NCBI RefSeq assembly: GCF_049366555.1
Contig: NZ_JBMMGT010000010.1
Location: 1-64,000 of the forward strand
Origin: Avibacterium volantium_A
GTDB taxonomy: Bacteria > Pseudomonadota > Gammaproteobacteria > Enterobacterales > Pasteurellaceae
Direction: 5' to 3'
DNA length: 64,000 bases
The notes under the pieces were generated by a model. It was not told the DNA's origin, did not search any database, and saw only the letters and a program-made list of their open reading frames with translations. A program made the translations under genes and the position numbers. How positions within the stretch are numbered: position 1 is the stretch's first letter; every line of letters starts with the position of its first letter. Below are positions 53,244 through 62,171 of the stretch, piece after piece.

Positions 53244-54320
53244 TTATCGTCTAACCCGATAACTTTTTTGTGCCTTATCCACCTTAATTAAATAATTTCT
53301 CGCTTGTGAAGATGGGTGTGCCGTAGTCAAAATTCGGTACACTTGCTCAGGATATAAGCGGTTGATTTGTTCAATCGCCATATCTTTATCTTCGTGGAAC
53401 ACACGCAACACCGCACCTGCCCCACTGTTATACGCAGAAATCATCGCAAAACGCTTAGACGTTGGGTTAGTAATGCCATCTAAATATTTATTTTGTAATA
53501 GCCATAAATACGATGCACCTGCATCAATATTTTTTTCAGGATCAAACAAATAGCTTTTTGACGGCTGACCACCACGTCCTTTCATTTGGAACACATCTCG
53601 CCCAGCCGTATGCGGCACCACTTGCATTAAGCCAATGGCATTAGCATAGCTAATCGCATAAGGGTTGAAGCTGGATTCCGTTTGCATAATGCCTAAAATC
53701 AAACTTTCATCAAGGTTATAGCGTCTAGCTGCACGACGCACCATTGGTAGGTATTTTTGCGCACGCACGGCAACGTGATTAGCAATCATTGGGATCACCA
53801 CAAACTGCACCATTCTGCCGTTACTCAAGCGGCGTGTTTGCAATTTATTTTGCACCAGATAATCGGCAAAATTGCCCGCGATAAACTCGTTGGTAATTTG
53901 CTGCCCCGCATTATCCACCACTTGCCCTACTAAGAAAGGACGAGAACTTATCGGCACATCGCCAGAGGCAAATAAATCAATGCCTTTCGCATCTGAGCCC
54001 ATTAATAACGTATGCACGATAGCATTGTGCAGGCGGTTCAAATCTTGCTGTGTTTCAACCGTGATAACCCCTTCATCAAAGCTCACGTGGCTACGAGTGT
54101 AATAACTATCGGTGTATTTCACATAGTCTTTACGGCTTGCCACCAACAGCTCATTCACGCCCCAAATTTGATCGATATTATGGGAAAATTGCCCCGTCAA
54201 AATATCTAACCCCTGCGTATCTTTCGCAAAGGCTTCATCATAATTTATTCCTTTATGGCTTGAGCCACTACAAGCAAACAAAAAAGGAATAATCAAAGCA
54301 ACAACATATTTCTTCATCAT
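53244..54320 (-). CDS. mltC: Membrane-bound lytic murein transglycosylase C
   Basis: 358 residues, a lipoprotein (lipobox LFAC at about 14-17). The C-terminal SLT domain has the catalytic Glu in GIMQTESSFNPYAISYANAIGL and the AYNSGAGAVLRVF motif. It cleaves peptidoglycan with anhydro-MurNAc formation at the outer membrane. Its start overlaps the yggX stop by 4 nt (ATGA). The order mutY-yggX-mltC is as in E. coli. Confidence 0.96.
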   Translation of the reverse strand: MMKKYVVALIIPFLFACSGSSHKGINYDEAFAKDTQGLDILTGQFSHNIDQIWGVNELLVASRKDYVKYTDSYYTRSHVSFDEGVITVETQQDLNRLHNAIVHTLLMGSDAKGIDLFASGDVPISSRPFLVGQVVDNAGQQITNEFIAGNFADYLVQNKLQTRRLSNGRMVQFVVIPMIANHVAVRAQKYLPMVRRAARRYNLDESLILGIMQTESSFNPYAISYANAIGLMQVVPHTAGRDVFQMKGRGGQPSKSYLFDPEKNIDAGASYLWLLQNKYLDGITNPTSKRFAMISAYNSGAGAVLRVFHEDKDMAIEQINRLYPEQVYRILTTAHPSSQARNYLIKVDKAQKSYRVRR

Positions 54321-54595
54321 TCTTTTTCCGCTGGCGGAACATAGCCTTCAATATGAACATCTTTACCTTCAAATAAGAAATTCACCATTTCTTGCTCTAA
54401 TAATTGGCGATGTTCGGCATTCATCATATTTAATTTTTTCTCATTAACGAGCATTGTTTGTTTTTTCATCCACTCGCCCCAAGCCTGTTTGCTGATATTA
54501 TCAAAAATACGTTTGCCTAATTCGCCTGGGTAAAGTTGAAAATCTAGCCCGTCCGCCTCTTGTTTTAAATAGGCACAAAATACCGTTCTTGCCAT
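54317..54595 (-). CDS. yggX: Fe(2+)-trafficking protein YggX
   Basis: 92 residues, family length. It begins MARTVFCAYLKQEADGLDFQ with the conserved Cys7, followed by YPGELGKRIFDNISKQAWGEW. It protects iron-sulphur proteins from oxidation, which fits its position next to the Fe-S enzyme MutY. It shares one base with the mutY stop. Confidence 0.97.
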   Translation of the reverse strand: MARTVFCAYLKQEADGLDFQLYPGELGKRIFDNISKQAWGEWMKKQTMLVNEKKLNMMNAEHRQLLEQEMVNFLFEGKDVHIEGYVPPAEKE

Positions 54596-55713
54596 TATTT
54601 TTTTCCTTTTGCTAACTGTAATAAAAGATTTTTGACTGGCGTTGCCAGCCCAATTTGATCAGGATTTTGCGGATCATACCAATATTTGACCGCACTTTGT
54701 ATAGAAGATTCATACTTGCCGTGATTTTCACCCACCTTTTTCCAATCTGAGCGATTAGCGTCCTCGCTGTGATATTCCTGTTTCACATAAATCGGGTGAA
54801 TCATTAAATGAAAATGGCTAAACGTATGGCGAAAAGCTGGCCATTCCTGATAAAAATCCACGCTTTGACGCGCCAAATAAGCCAGTAAATCCTGCTTGCT
54901 GTCAAATTGTGGAAAACAATACAAACCGCCCCACAAGCCCGCATTTTCACGCTGTTCTAATGCCACCTTGCCTTGTCGCTGCCAAATCAAGAAATAACTT
55001 TGTCGCTCGGGTAAGGTTTTCTTTGGTTTCTTCGCAGGATAATCTTGCCAATTTTGTTGCGAATTTGCACCGCACTTTGCGGATAAGGGACAAAGCGTGC
55101 ATTTCGGTTTTGTGCGTGTACATACCATCGCGCCAATATCCATCATCGCTTGATTAAAATCTGCCACACGCTGTGTTGGCGTAACTTCTGCACTTAACTG
55201 CCAAAGTTGGTTTTCCACTTTTTTCTCGCCCGCCCAGCCTTCAACCGTAAAATAACGGGACAGCACACGTTTCACGTTGCCATCTAAAATAGGATAAGGG
55301 GCATTTAAGCAAGAAGACAGAATTGCCCCCGCCGTGCTTCGACCAATGCCTTTTAACGCCTGTACTTGTTCAAATTCAGTAGGGAAATTGCCCTGATACT
55401 GATCACGAATAATTTGTGCCGATTGGTGCAAATTTCTTGCCCGCGCGTAATAGCCCAAGCCCGTCCACAAATGCAGCACTTCATCAAGGGGCGCATCGGC
55501 AAGATCAATGATGGTAGAAAACCTTTGCATAAAGCGTTCAAAATAAGGAATCACCGTAGCAACTTGAGTTTGTTGCAACATTACCTCGGACAGCCAAACG
55601 CCATAAAGGGTTTTATTTTGCTGCCAAGGCAAATGTTTGCGCCCAAATTGGTCGTACCAAGCCAGAACAGATTTTGCGAAAGGCGCAGTGGCGGAAGATT
55701 GAGCTAATAGCAT
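54595..55713 (-). CDS. mutY: Adenine DNA glycosylase
   Basis: 372 residues from the ATG of MLLAQSSATAPFAKSVLAWY; the frame extends 29 codons upstream. The HhH-GPD domain has LKGIGRSTAGAILS and the catalytic Asp in PILDGNVKRVLSR. The [4Fe-4S] loop is CTRTKPKCTLCPLSAKC. The C-terminal NUDIX-like domain recognises 8-oxoG. It removes A mispaired with 8-oxoG. Confidence 0.97.
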   Translation of the reverse strand: MLLAQSSATAPFAKSVLAWYDQFGRKHLPWQQNKTLYGVWLSEVMLQQTQVATVIPYFERFMQRFSTIIDLADAPLDEVLHLWTGLGYYARARNLHQSAQIIRDQYQGNFPTEFEQVQALKGIGRSTAGAILSSCLNAPYPILDGNVKRVLSRYFTVEGWAGEKKVENQLWQLSAEVTPTQRVADFNQAMMDIGAMVCTRTKPKCTLCPLSAKCGANSQQNWQDYPAKKPKKTLPERQSYFLIWQRQGKVALEQRENAGLWGGLYCFPQFDSKQDLLAYLARQSVDFYQEWPAFRHTFSHFHLMIHPIYVKQEYHSEDANRSDWKKVGENHGKYESSIQSAVKYWYDPQNPDQIGLATPVKNLLLQLAKGKK

Positions 55714-55800
55714 AAATACAATAGATAAAAGAATGAAAAAATGAAGTGTATCATAGGCAAAATTTATCTTGCAAAAGGAAATGCCATAAGGGCAAAACAA

Positions 55801-55843
55801 AAGTGCGGTGAAAAATGTCGAGATTTTTCACCGCACTTATTTT
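55801..55843. terminator. purB terminator from paired uptake sequences
   Basis: AAGTGCGGTGAAAAAT (55801-55816) and ATTTTTCACCGCACTT (55823-55838) form a 16-bp stem with a 6-nt loop. It lies 13 nt beyond the last purB codon. Confidence 0.85.
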
Positions 55844-55850
55844 TAGCGCA

Positions 55851-57218
55851 TTACAGTTTTTCCACTAACTCCACCGCTGCGCCAATATAAGTGGCTGGGG
55901 TGAGTTGTTGTAAGCGCTGTTTTTCGTGCGCTGGAATGTCTAACTTCTCGATAAACTCACGCATTGCTTGCTCATCAACGCGTTTTCCGCGTGTCAGTTC
56001 TTTCAATTTTTCGTAAGGTTTTTCAATGCCATAACGGCGCATTACGGTTTGAATTGGTTCAGCCAGCACTTCCCAGTTTTGGTTGAGTTCATCACGCAAG
56101 TGCTGTTCGTTCACTTCAAGTTTGCTAATGCCTTTTCTGGTGGCAGCATAGGCTATTAAACAATAGCCCAAGCCCACGCCCAAATTACGCAATACGGTGG
56201 AATCCGTTAAATCACGCTGCCAGCGAGAAATTGGCAATTTCGCGCCTAAATGCCCCATTACTGCGTTCGCAATGCCCAAATTCCCTTCTGAGTTTTCAAA
56301 ATCAATTGGGTTCACTTTGTGTGGCATTGTTGATGAACCAATTTCCCCGGCGATGGTGCGTTGTTTGAAGTGATTTAAGGCAATATAGCCCCATAAATCG
56401 CGATCAAAATCGATAATAATGGTGTTGAAACGCGCAATGTTATCAAACAATTCGGCAATGTAATCGTGCGGCTCAATTTGTGTGGTGTAAGGATTCCATT
56501 TAATGCCGAGCGAAGTAACAAATTCTTCACTGAATTTATGCCAATCTACATCAGGATAGGCGGATAAATGGGCATTGTAGTTTCCCACTGCGCCGTTGAT
56601 TTTGCCAAGAATTTCAATCTCTTGCAGTTGTTTAAACTGACGTTTTAAGCGATATACCACATTCGCCATTTCTTTCCCTACGGTGGACGGAGAAGCTGGC
56701 TGTCCGTGAGTGCGCGAAAGTAATGGGATCGCTTTGTATTCGTGGGCGAGACGCTCAATTTCAGCAATTAATTTTTGCCATTCAGGCAAAATCACTTCTT
56801 CGCGTGCCGTTTTCAACATTAAGGCGTGGGAAAGGTTGTTAATATCTTCAGAAGTACAAGCAAAATGGATAAACTCGCTCACCGCGGCTAATTCTTCAAG
56901 TGCGGTGGTTTTTTCTTTCAAAAAATATTCCACCGCTTTCACATCGTGGTTGGTGGTTTTTTCAATTTCTTTGATACGCTGCGTGTCCGCTAAACTGAAA
57001 TTTGCCACAATTTCATCAAGGTAATCGTTTGCTTTTTGCGACAAAGAAGGAACTTCTTGAATTTGTGCAGTCGCCGCCAATTTTTGTAGCCAACGAACTT
57101 CGACTGTAACACGGAATTTGAGCAAGCCAAATTCGCTAAAAATAGCACGCAAAGCCGTTGTTTTGTCTTGATAACGACCATCAATCGGGGAAATCGCGGT
57201 AAGTGCGTTTAATTCCAT
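55851..57218 (-). CDS. purB: Adenylosuccinate lyase
   Basis: 455 residues. It acts twice in purine synthesis, releasing fumarate from SAICAR and adenylosuccinate. The family signature GSSTMPHKVNPIDFENSEGN is near 292-311. The catalytic His is in SRTHGQPASPSTVGKE and the HDVKAVEYFLKEK segment is present. It follows hflD by 12 nt, as in enterobacteria. Confidence 0.97.
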   Translation of the reverse strand: MELNALTAISPIDGRYQDKTTALRAIFSEFGLLKFRVTVEVRWLQKLAATAQIQEVPSLSQKANDYLDEIVANFSLADTQRIKEIEKTTNHDVKAVEYFLKEKTTALEELAAVSEFIHFACTSEDINNLSHALMLKTAREEVILPEWQKLIAEIERLAHEYKAIPLLSRTHGQPASPSTVGKEMANVVYRLKRQFKQLQEIEILGKINGAVGNYNAHLSAYPDVDWHKFSEEFVTSLGIKWNPYTTQIEPHDYIAELFDNIARFNTIIIDFDRDLWGYIALNHFKQRTIAGEIGSSTMPHKVNPIDFENSEGNLGIANAVMGHLGAKLPISRWQRDLTDSTVLRNLGVGLGYCLIAYAATRKGISKLEVNEQHLRDELNQNWEVLAEPIQTVMRRYGIEKPYEKLKELTRGKRVDEQAMREFIEKLDIPAHEKQRLQQLTPATYIGAAVELVEKL

Positions 57219-57230
57219 AAGAAAGAACTC

Positions 57231-57842
57231 CTAAAGGGTTGAGTAAATTTGTTGTGCCGTTGTGGCGATTTTGCCACGGGAAAAAAGAAACTGATATTTT
57301 TTGCCGCCCACTTGACGCCATAGCACCGCCGAACGAATGCCTGCTAATAGACTTGCGCGAATACGGTGCTGAATGCCTTGTTGTTGCAAATAATCTGGCG
57401 CACCAAGCACCTGAATACGGCTACCGAGCGGGCTGATGACGTCCACGTAAATGCTGGCAAGATTGCTTATCATCTGCTCATCAAGTAAATCATAAAAATT
57501 GAGCTGTGAAGGCAAATAGGCGATGCGTTGCGCCAATTCCGCCTTTGCTTTTGGCGATTTACTCAGCTTGCCTTCCAACGCCAGCAAGCTTACCCAGTAG
57601 CGCGTTAGCTCTGCATCTCGGCCATTGAGCTGTTCCATCAAGGTTTGCAAGCCTAATTTTAAGTTTGCCGCATTGCCACCATAGACCGCTAAGGTATTTT
57701 TAGGCGAGGTTTGTAATAAGCTTTGTAGGCTGGCGTTGAAAGCTGCATTATCAGCACTGCCGTGATGAGCGAATTGTTTCACTAGCGCAGCCGCTTGGCA
57801 TACACCAGCAAGGGCAAGGGTGATGTCGTAATAATCTGCCAT
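57231..57842 (-). CDS. hflD: High-frequency lysogenization protein HflD homologue
   Basis: 203 residues, helical and membrane-associated in E. coli. It begins MADYYDITLALAGVCQAAALVKQ, typical of the family. HflD binds lambda CII in E. coli; its cellular role is uncertain. In many gammaproteobacteria it sits between mnmA and purB; here the hflD-purB link is kept and mnmA has moved. Confidence 0.93.
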   Translation of the reverse strand: MADYYDITLALAGVCQAAALVKQFAHHGSADNAAFNASLQSLLQTSPKNTLAVYGGNAANLKLGLQTLMEQLNGRDAELTRYWVSLLALEGKLSKSPKAKAELAQRIAYLPSQLNFYDLLDEQMISNLASIYVDVISPLGSRIQVLGAPDYLQQQGIQHRIRASLLAGIRSAVLWRQVGGKKYQFLFSRGKIATTAQQIYSTL

Positions 57843-58016
57843 TTTGCTATGAATGTTGTATGAAAATTGCTATGTGGGCGAGAATCTCTCAAAAACTGGG
57901 GCAATATAGCATTTTTCGCCTTGCTTTAAAAGGCAAACAACGAATGAAAGCAAAATGACGAATTCTTGCTAGTGTCTGTTGATAATTTATTTTGTATTTG
58001 AGCTGGCGGCTAGTTT

Positions 58017-58045
58017 TTGTGAGAAAAAGGTGAATGTGGTAAAGT
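58017..58045 (+). promoter_or_regulatory. Putative promoter of the PCu(A)C gene
   Basis: TTGTGA, 17-bp spacer, TAAAGT (4 of 6 matches each). Predicted start near 58052. Confidence 0.4.
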
Positions 58046-58062
58046 TTAGTTATTCTAAACAA

Positions 58063-58092
58063 GCCACAGCCCCTGCACTGTGGCGGTTTTAT
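58063..58092 (+). terminator. Terminator-like hairpin in the 5' leader of the PCu(A)C gene
   Basis: GCCACAG / CTGTGGC 7-bp stem with an 8-nt loop, then GGTTTTATTT. There is no plus-strand gene upstream that it could terminate (hflD is on the minus strand), so it would act on the leader transcript itself. Confidence 0.5.
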
Positions 58093-58123
58093 TTCAATCT
58101 ATTTTAATAAAAAGGAGAACCCA

Positions 58124-58534
58124 ATGAACGCAATGAAAAAAATCGGCTTAATTTGCACCGCACTTTTCCCATTAGTAGCCCAAGCGGAAATTGTTGTGAG
58201 CCAAGCCACAATCTTCTCCACCGAAAAAGCAGGGCAACCAAGCGCCATTTTTATGCTGCTGCAAAACACCGGCAATGAAGCCGTCAATCTGCTTTTCGCC
58301 GAAAGCCAACAGCCCGCGCGCCTAGAATTACACGGAATGCACAACGGCAAAATGCACGCACTCAACGGCATTGAAATCCCCGCCAAGCAAAGCATCAGCC
58401 TAAAACGCGGTGGTTTACACATTATGGTTTTCGATCTCCCCCAACCAATCCCACAAGGCGAAACTTTCCCAATCAAGCTGTTTTTTGATGATGGGGAAGT
58501 GGTGGAAATAAATGCAGAAGCTGCAACTAAATAA
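58124..58534 (+). CDS. PCu(A)C-family periplasmic copper chaperone
   Basis: 136 residues with a Sec signal (MNAMKKIGLICTALFPLVAQA) and a single PCu(A)C domain. The copper ligands are visible in ELHGMHNGKM and LKRGGLHIM, matching the H(M)x10Mx21HxM pattern. Such proteins deliver Cu(I) to cytochrome oxidase CuA or CuB sites, but no oxidase gene is nearby. A good AGGAG ribosome site precedes the start. Confidence 0.9.
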   Translation: MNAMKKIGLICTALFPLVAQAEIVVSQATIFSTEKAGQPSAIFMLLQNTGNEAVNLLFAESQQPARLELHGMHNGKMHALNGIEIPAKQSISLKRGGLHIMVFDLPQPIPQGETFPIKLFFDDGEVVEINAEAATK

Positions 58535-58567
58535 CCACATATTCCTTTATAAAAATGTAGTTTAATT

Positions 58568-58597
58568 ACACTTTTTCATTAGAAAAAGTGTTTTTTC
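58568..58597 (+). terminator. Terminator after the PCu(A)C gene
   Basis: CACTTTTT / AAAAAGTG 8-bp stem with a short loop, followed by TTTTTTCTG. Confidence 0.85.
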
Positions 58598-58668
58598 TGC
58601 TTCTTTTTTTCCTTGTAAAAAATCATAACCTACTTAAAATAGCCTATCTTGCTAGGGAGAAAATTTTA

Positions 58669-59976
58669 ATGAAACGCACGATTTTACAAGCCTTAGAAAA
58701 ATGGAAAGCGAAAACCAACAGAAAGCCTTTAATTATTCAAGGCGCTCGCCAAGTGGGCAAAACTTGGGCAATGAAATATTTTGGTAAACATTATTTTAGC
58801 AAAGTAGCTTATGTAAACTTTGATAACAATCCAAGAATGAAAACCCTGTTTTCTAGTGATTTTGATATTAACCGATTGATTTTAGGTTTAAAAATCGAGA
58901 CTGGTGTTGATATTCAAGCAGAAGATACATTGCTCATTTTTGATGAAATCCAAGAAGTCCCGCAAGCGTTGGCATCGCTCAAATATTTTTATGAAAATGC
59001 ACCGCACTTTTATATTATCGCGGCAGGCTCATTACTTGGCGTATCCTTGCATCATCAAGTTTCTTTCCCTGTGGGCAAAGTGGATTTTATGCCAATGTAT
59101 CCTATGCACTTTAGCGAATTTTTGTTGGCATTGGGGCAAGATGATCTTGTTGCGTTACTCAAAACGCAAGATTGGGCATTAATTTCTGCAATGAAAAGTC
59201 GGTATATTGAACTATTACGACAATATTACTTTATTGGTGGAATGCCTGAAGCTGTGCAAACTTTTATTGATACACAAAATTTTGATGCTGTAAGGGAAGT
59301 GCAACGTAATTTGCTGATCGCCTATGAGCAAGATTTTTCTAAACATATTCAAGACGGCTACACGGTACAAAAAGTGCGGTCTATTTGGGCATCAATTCCA
59401 GAACAATTAGCAAAAGAAAACAAAAAGTTTTTTTATGCCAATCTACAAAAAGGGGCAAGAAGCAAAGATTACGAAATTGCGTTGCAATGGCTAAAAGATA
59501 GCGGATTAGTACATTGTGTACAGCGAATTAAAAAGCCACATTTACCGCTTTCAGCCTATCAAGATAATGCATTCAAGCTATATGGCTTAGACGTTGGCTT
59601 GCTAGCTGCGCAAAGCCATTTAGATATCAGCACCTTACTTGAAGGCAATCGCATTTTCAGTGAGTTCAAAGGAGCATTGACCGAACAATATGTATTACAG
59701 CAACTAATTGCTCAACAGGATAATCCTGTATGCTATTGGGCAACCGAGAAAGGAACGGCGGAGGTCGATTTTGTGATACAGCTGCAACAATCTATCATTC
59801 CGATTGAAGTAAAAGCAGAAGAAAATTTGAAGGCAAAAAGCCTACGAGTTTATGTAGAGCAATATAATCCTAAACAGGCTCTGCGCTTTTCTATGGCGGA
59901 TTATCGCCATCAAGATTGGCTAATCAATATTCCTTTGTATGCCGTACAAGAAAGTTTAAATTTACATACGGCATAA
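58669..59976 (+). CDS. AAA_14 / DUF4143 family ATPase
   Basis: 435 residues from the ATG after an AGGGAGA ribosome site. Walker A GARQVGKTW is at 25-33 and Walker B LLIFDEIQ at 88-95. The C-terminal DUF4143 region has a PD-(D/E)xK-like pattern (GTAEVDFVIQ then IPIEVKA). These ATPases are common, patchily distributed and of unknown function; links to toxin-antitoxin or mobile DNA have been suggested but not shown. The gene is monocistronic, between two strong terminators. It contains two perfect uptake sequences, so it is probably not a very recent arrival. Confidence 0.9.
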   Translation: MKRTILQALEKWKAKTNRKPLIIQGARQVGKTWAMKYFGKHYFSKVAYVNFDNNPRMKTLFSSDFDINRLILGLKIETGVDIQAEDTLLIFDEIQEVPQALASLKYFYENAPHFYIIAAGSLLGVSLHHQVSFPVGKVDFMPMYPMHFSEFLLALGQDDLVALLKTQDWALISAMKSRYIELLRQYYFIGGMPEAVQTFIDTQNFDAVREVQRNLLIAYEQDFSKHIQDGYTVQKVRSIWASIPEQLAKENKKFFYANLQKGARSKDYEIALQWLKDSGLVHCVQRIKKPHLPLSAYQDNAFKLYGLDVGLLAAQSHLDISTLLEGNRIFSEFKGALTEQYVLQQLIAQQDNPVCYWATEKGTAEVDFVIQLQQSIIPIEVKAEENLKAKSLRVYVEQYNPKQALRFSMADYRHQDWLINIPLYAVQESLNLHTA

Positions 59977-59990
59977 CCTTTTTATTATAA

Positions 59991-60022
59991 ATAAAGCCGC
60001 CAAGCAATATTGGCGGCTTTAA
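59991..60022. terminator. Bidirectional terminator
   Basis: AAAGCCGCCAA / TTGGCGGCTTT 11-bp perfect stem with a 6-nt loop, between the ATPase gene and the antiporter gene. Confidence 0.92.
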
Positions 60023-60023
60023 C

Positions 60024-61895
60024 TTACTCCCCCGATCGATTCTCTTCCCCTGGTTGCCAATCAACCTTGCCGCCTGCGAGTAGGGTGAGCATCATTGATT
60101 TGGTTTCTTGTTCGAGTTCTTTGGCGCGGGCGATCATTCGTTCGTTGCTAAATACGGAAATTTCAGGATCGTAAAGGCTTGCCATTTCAGCTAAGCCGTG
60201 GCGATCGCGGTGGTAGTAAAATTCTGCAATTTGTTTGGCTTTTTCTTTATCCATTCCAAGCTGTTCAAGCGCCAAGCGTCCGCTGCGGATCGCAGAATCG
60301 AAAGTTTCTCGCACAATATTTCTTGCCCCAGCGCGGTATAAATCATAAACGTGCAGACGATCGTAAGCACGGGTGATAATCGGTAAATTTGGGTAAAAGT
60401 GATGCGCGAAGTGGGCGATTTGTATAGCTTGCTCTTTGTCATCAAGGGCAATCACTAATAATTTGGCTTTTGCAATGCCCGCAGTTTCTAACAAGTCAGA
60501 ACGTGAGCCATCGCCAAAATAGGTTTTTAAACCGAAGCGCGATAAGCCTTCCACCAAGGTGGCATCGTAGTCAATAACCGTAGGCTTGTAGCCGCAACTC
60601 ATTAACATTCCGCTGATGATTTGCCCGTAACGTCCGTGGCCGATAATAAGGACGTCATTTTGATCTTCAATGGTGTCGTTTTCGCGCTGTTGTTGGTGGC
60701 TTGCACGCGGTACGATCAGTTTATCGTAAGCAATAAATAAGAAAGGCGTGAGCAACATTGAAATGGCCACGGCAAGCAAGAGTTTGTCGGTGATTTCTCT
60801 TGGTAGAATGCCATTTTGTTGGCTGAAAGAAAGTAGCACAAAACCAAATTCTCCCGCTGGTGCAAGGCTTAGGGCGAATAAATTACGGTTAAGGCGATCC
60901 AAGCGAAATATTAAACCCAGCCCCCATAAGACAATGGCTTTGATGAGAATAAATAATAGCGTGATGCCTAAAATCACCGTGAAGTCATTGAATAATAAGC
61001 TGAAATTAATGTCTGCTCCTACGGTAATGAAAAACAAACCAAGCAATAAGCCTTTGAACGGTTCAAGATTGCTCTCTAACTCGTGGCGATATTCACTATT
61101 TGCCAATACCACGCCCGCCAAGAATGTGCCTAACGCAGGCGAAAGCCCGATAGCCGACATCATCGCTGCAATGCCGATCACCAATGCTAAGGCAAATGCG
61201 GTGAAAATTTCACGGGTTCTTGATGCAGCAATATAGCGGAAAATCGGGCGCGCGAGAAAATAGCCACCAAAGATGATTGAGCCAATCACGCTAAAGGTGA
61301 TCAGGGTTTTGACATAATTATTCACCCCGTCTAATAAATTATCTGAATGTTGCTCCGCGCTATGCAGACTATCAATCAATTCAGGAGAAGCAAGCATTGG
61401 CAAGAACGCTAAAATCGGAATGATGGCAATATCTTGAAACAACAGCACGGAAAAACTGCTTTGCCCCCCTGGGCTATTCAGCAAATGCTTTTCCCCTAAG
61501 GTTTGCAACACAATCGCAGTGGACGACACCGCCAACACACAGCCAATGGCAATACTCATTTCCCAGCTAAAATTAAGCAAATGGGCAACACCTGCAATCG
61601 CGCCAATGGATAGAATGACCTGCAAGCCCCCCAAGCCGAGCAACTTGGTACGTAATACCCATAGCATTTTAGGATCAAGCTCTAAACCGATTAAAAATAA
61701 CATCATCACCACGCCAAATTCAGCAACGTGTTGCACGCGTTCGGTTTCCTGTCCGACTAAGCCTAAAATTGGCCCAATCGCCACCCCTGCCAACAAATAG
61801 CCTAGCACTGAGCCTAATCCCAAACGTTTGGAAACTGGCACAGCCACCACGGCGGCAAAGAGATAGATAAACGCGGAAGTCAGTAATGATGTCAT
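60024..61895 (-). CDS. Monovalent cation:proton antiporter, CPA2 family (KefB/KefC type)
   Basis: 623 residues from ATG 61895 (AGG ribosome site upstream; a TTG two codons earlier is possible). Residues 1-385 hold about 12 membrane helices with GVVMMLFLIGLELDPKMLW and the ion-path segment FQDIAIIPILAF. A TrkA-N/RCK domain follows (DVLIIGHGRYGQIISGML), and a charged tail ends the protein. Kef systems release K+ in response to glutathione adducts. An ancillary kefF/kefG gene is not present next to it, so KefB, KefC or another CPA2 member cannot be told apart. Confidence 0.9.
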   Translation of the reverse strand: MTSLLTSAFIYLFAAVVAVPVSKRLGLGSVLGYLLAGVAIGPILGLVGQETERVQHVAEFGVVMMLFLIGLELDPKMLWVLRTKLLGLGGLQVILSIGAIAGVAHLLNFSWEMSIAIGCVLAVSSTAIVLQTLGEKHLLNSPGGQSSFSVLLFQDIAIIPILAFLPMLASPELIDSLHSAEQHSDNLLDGVNNYVKTLITFSVIGSIIFGGYFLARPIFRYIAASRTREIFTAFALALVIGIAAMMSAIGLSPALGTFLAGVVLANSEYRHELESNLEPFKGLLLGLFFITVGADINFSLLFNDFTVILGITLLFILIKAIVLWGLGLIFRLDRLNRNLFALSLAPAGEFGFVLLSFSQQNGILPREITDKLLLAVAISMLLTPFLFIAYDKLIVPRASHQQQRENDTIEDQNDVLIIGHGRYGQIISGMLMSCGYKPTVIDYDATLVEGLSRFGLKTYFGDGSRSDLLETAGIAKAKLLVIALDDKEQAIQIAHFAHHFYPNLPIITRAYDRLHVYDLYRAGARNIVRETFDSAIRSGRLALEQLGMDKEKAKQIAEFYYHRDRHGLAEMASLYDPEISVFSNERMIARAKELEQETKSMMLTLLAGGKVDWQPGEENRSGE

Positions 61896-62171
61896 AAGCA
61901 AACCTATTGTCTATGGATGGTCTTGATATTGTACTTGATCTAGCGAGAAATCCTAAACGCAAGTGCGGTGCTTTTTCCGTAAAAAATAAAGGCTGTCTTG
62001 CTGCTAGCTTTTTTAACTTATTGATTATGCCAAGAAAATTAACCTGCAAAAAATTTCATAAAAAAACACCGCACTTGATTTTTATCATAAATATTGACTA
62101 GAGCCCTGTGCAAAAACAACGTAAAATCATCGTGTCTTTGTCATCATTTATAGAACCTAAAAGGAGAAAAT
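61896..62171. other. Divergent promoter region antiporter/cpdB
   Basis: It contains two oppositely oriented uptake sequences 98 nt apart (61961-61969 and 62068-62076) and an AAGGAG ribosome site for cpdB at 62161. No clear regulator site was seen. Confidence 0.6.
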
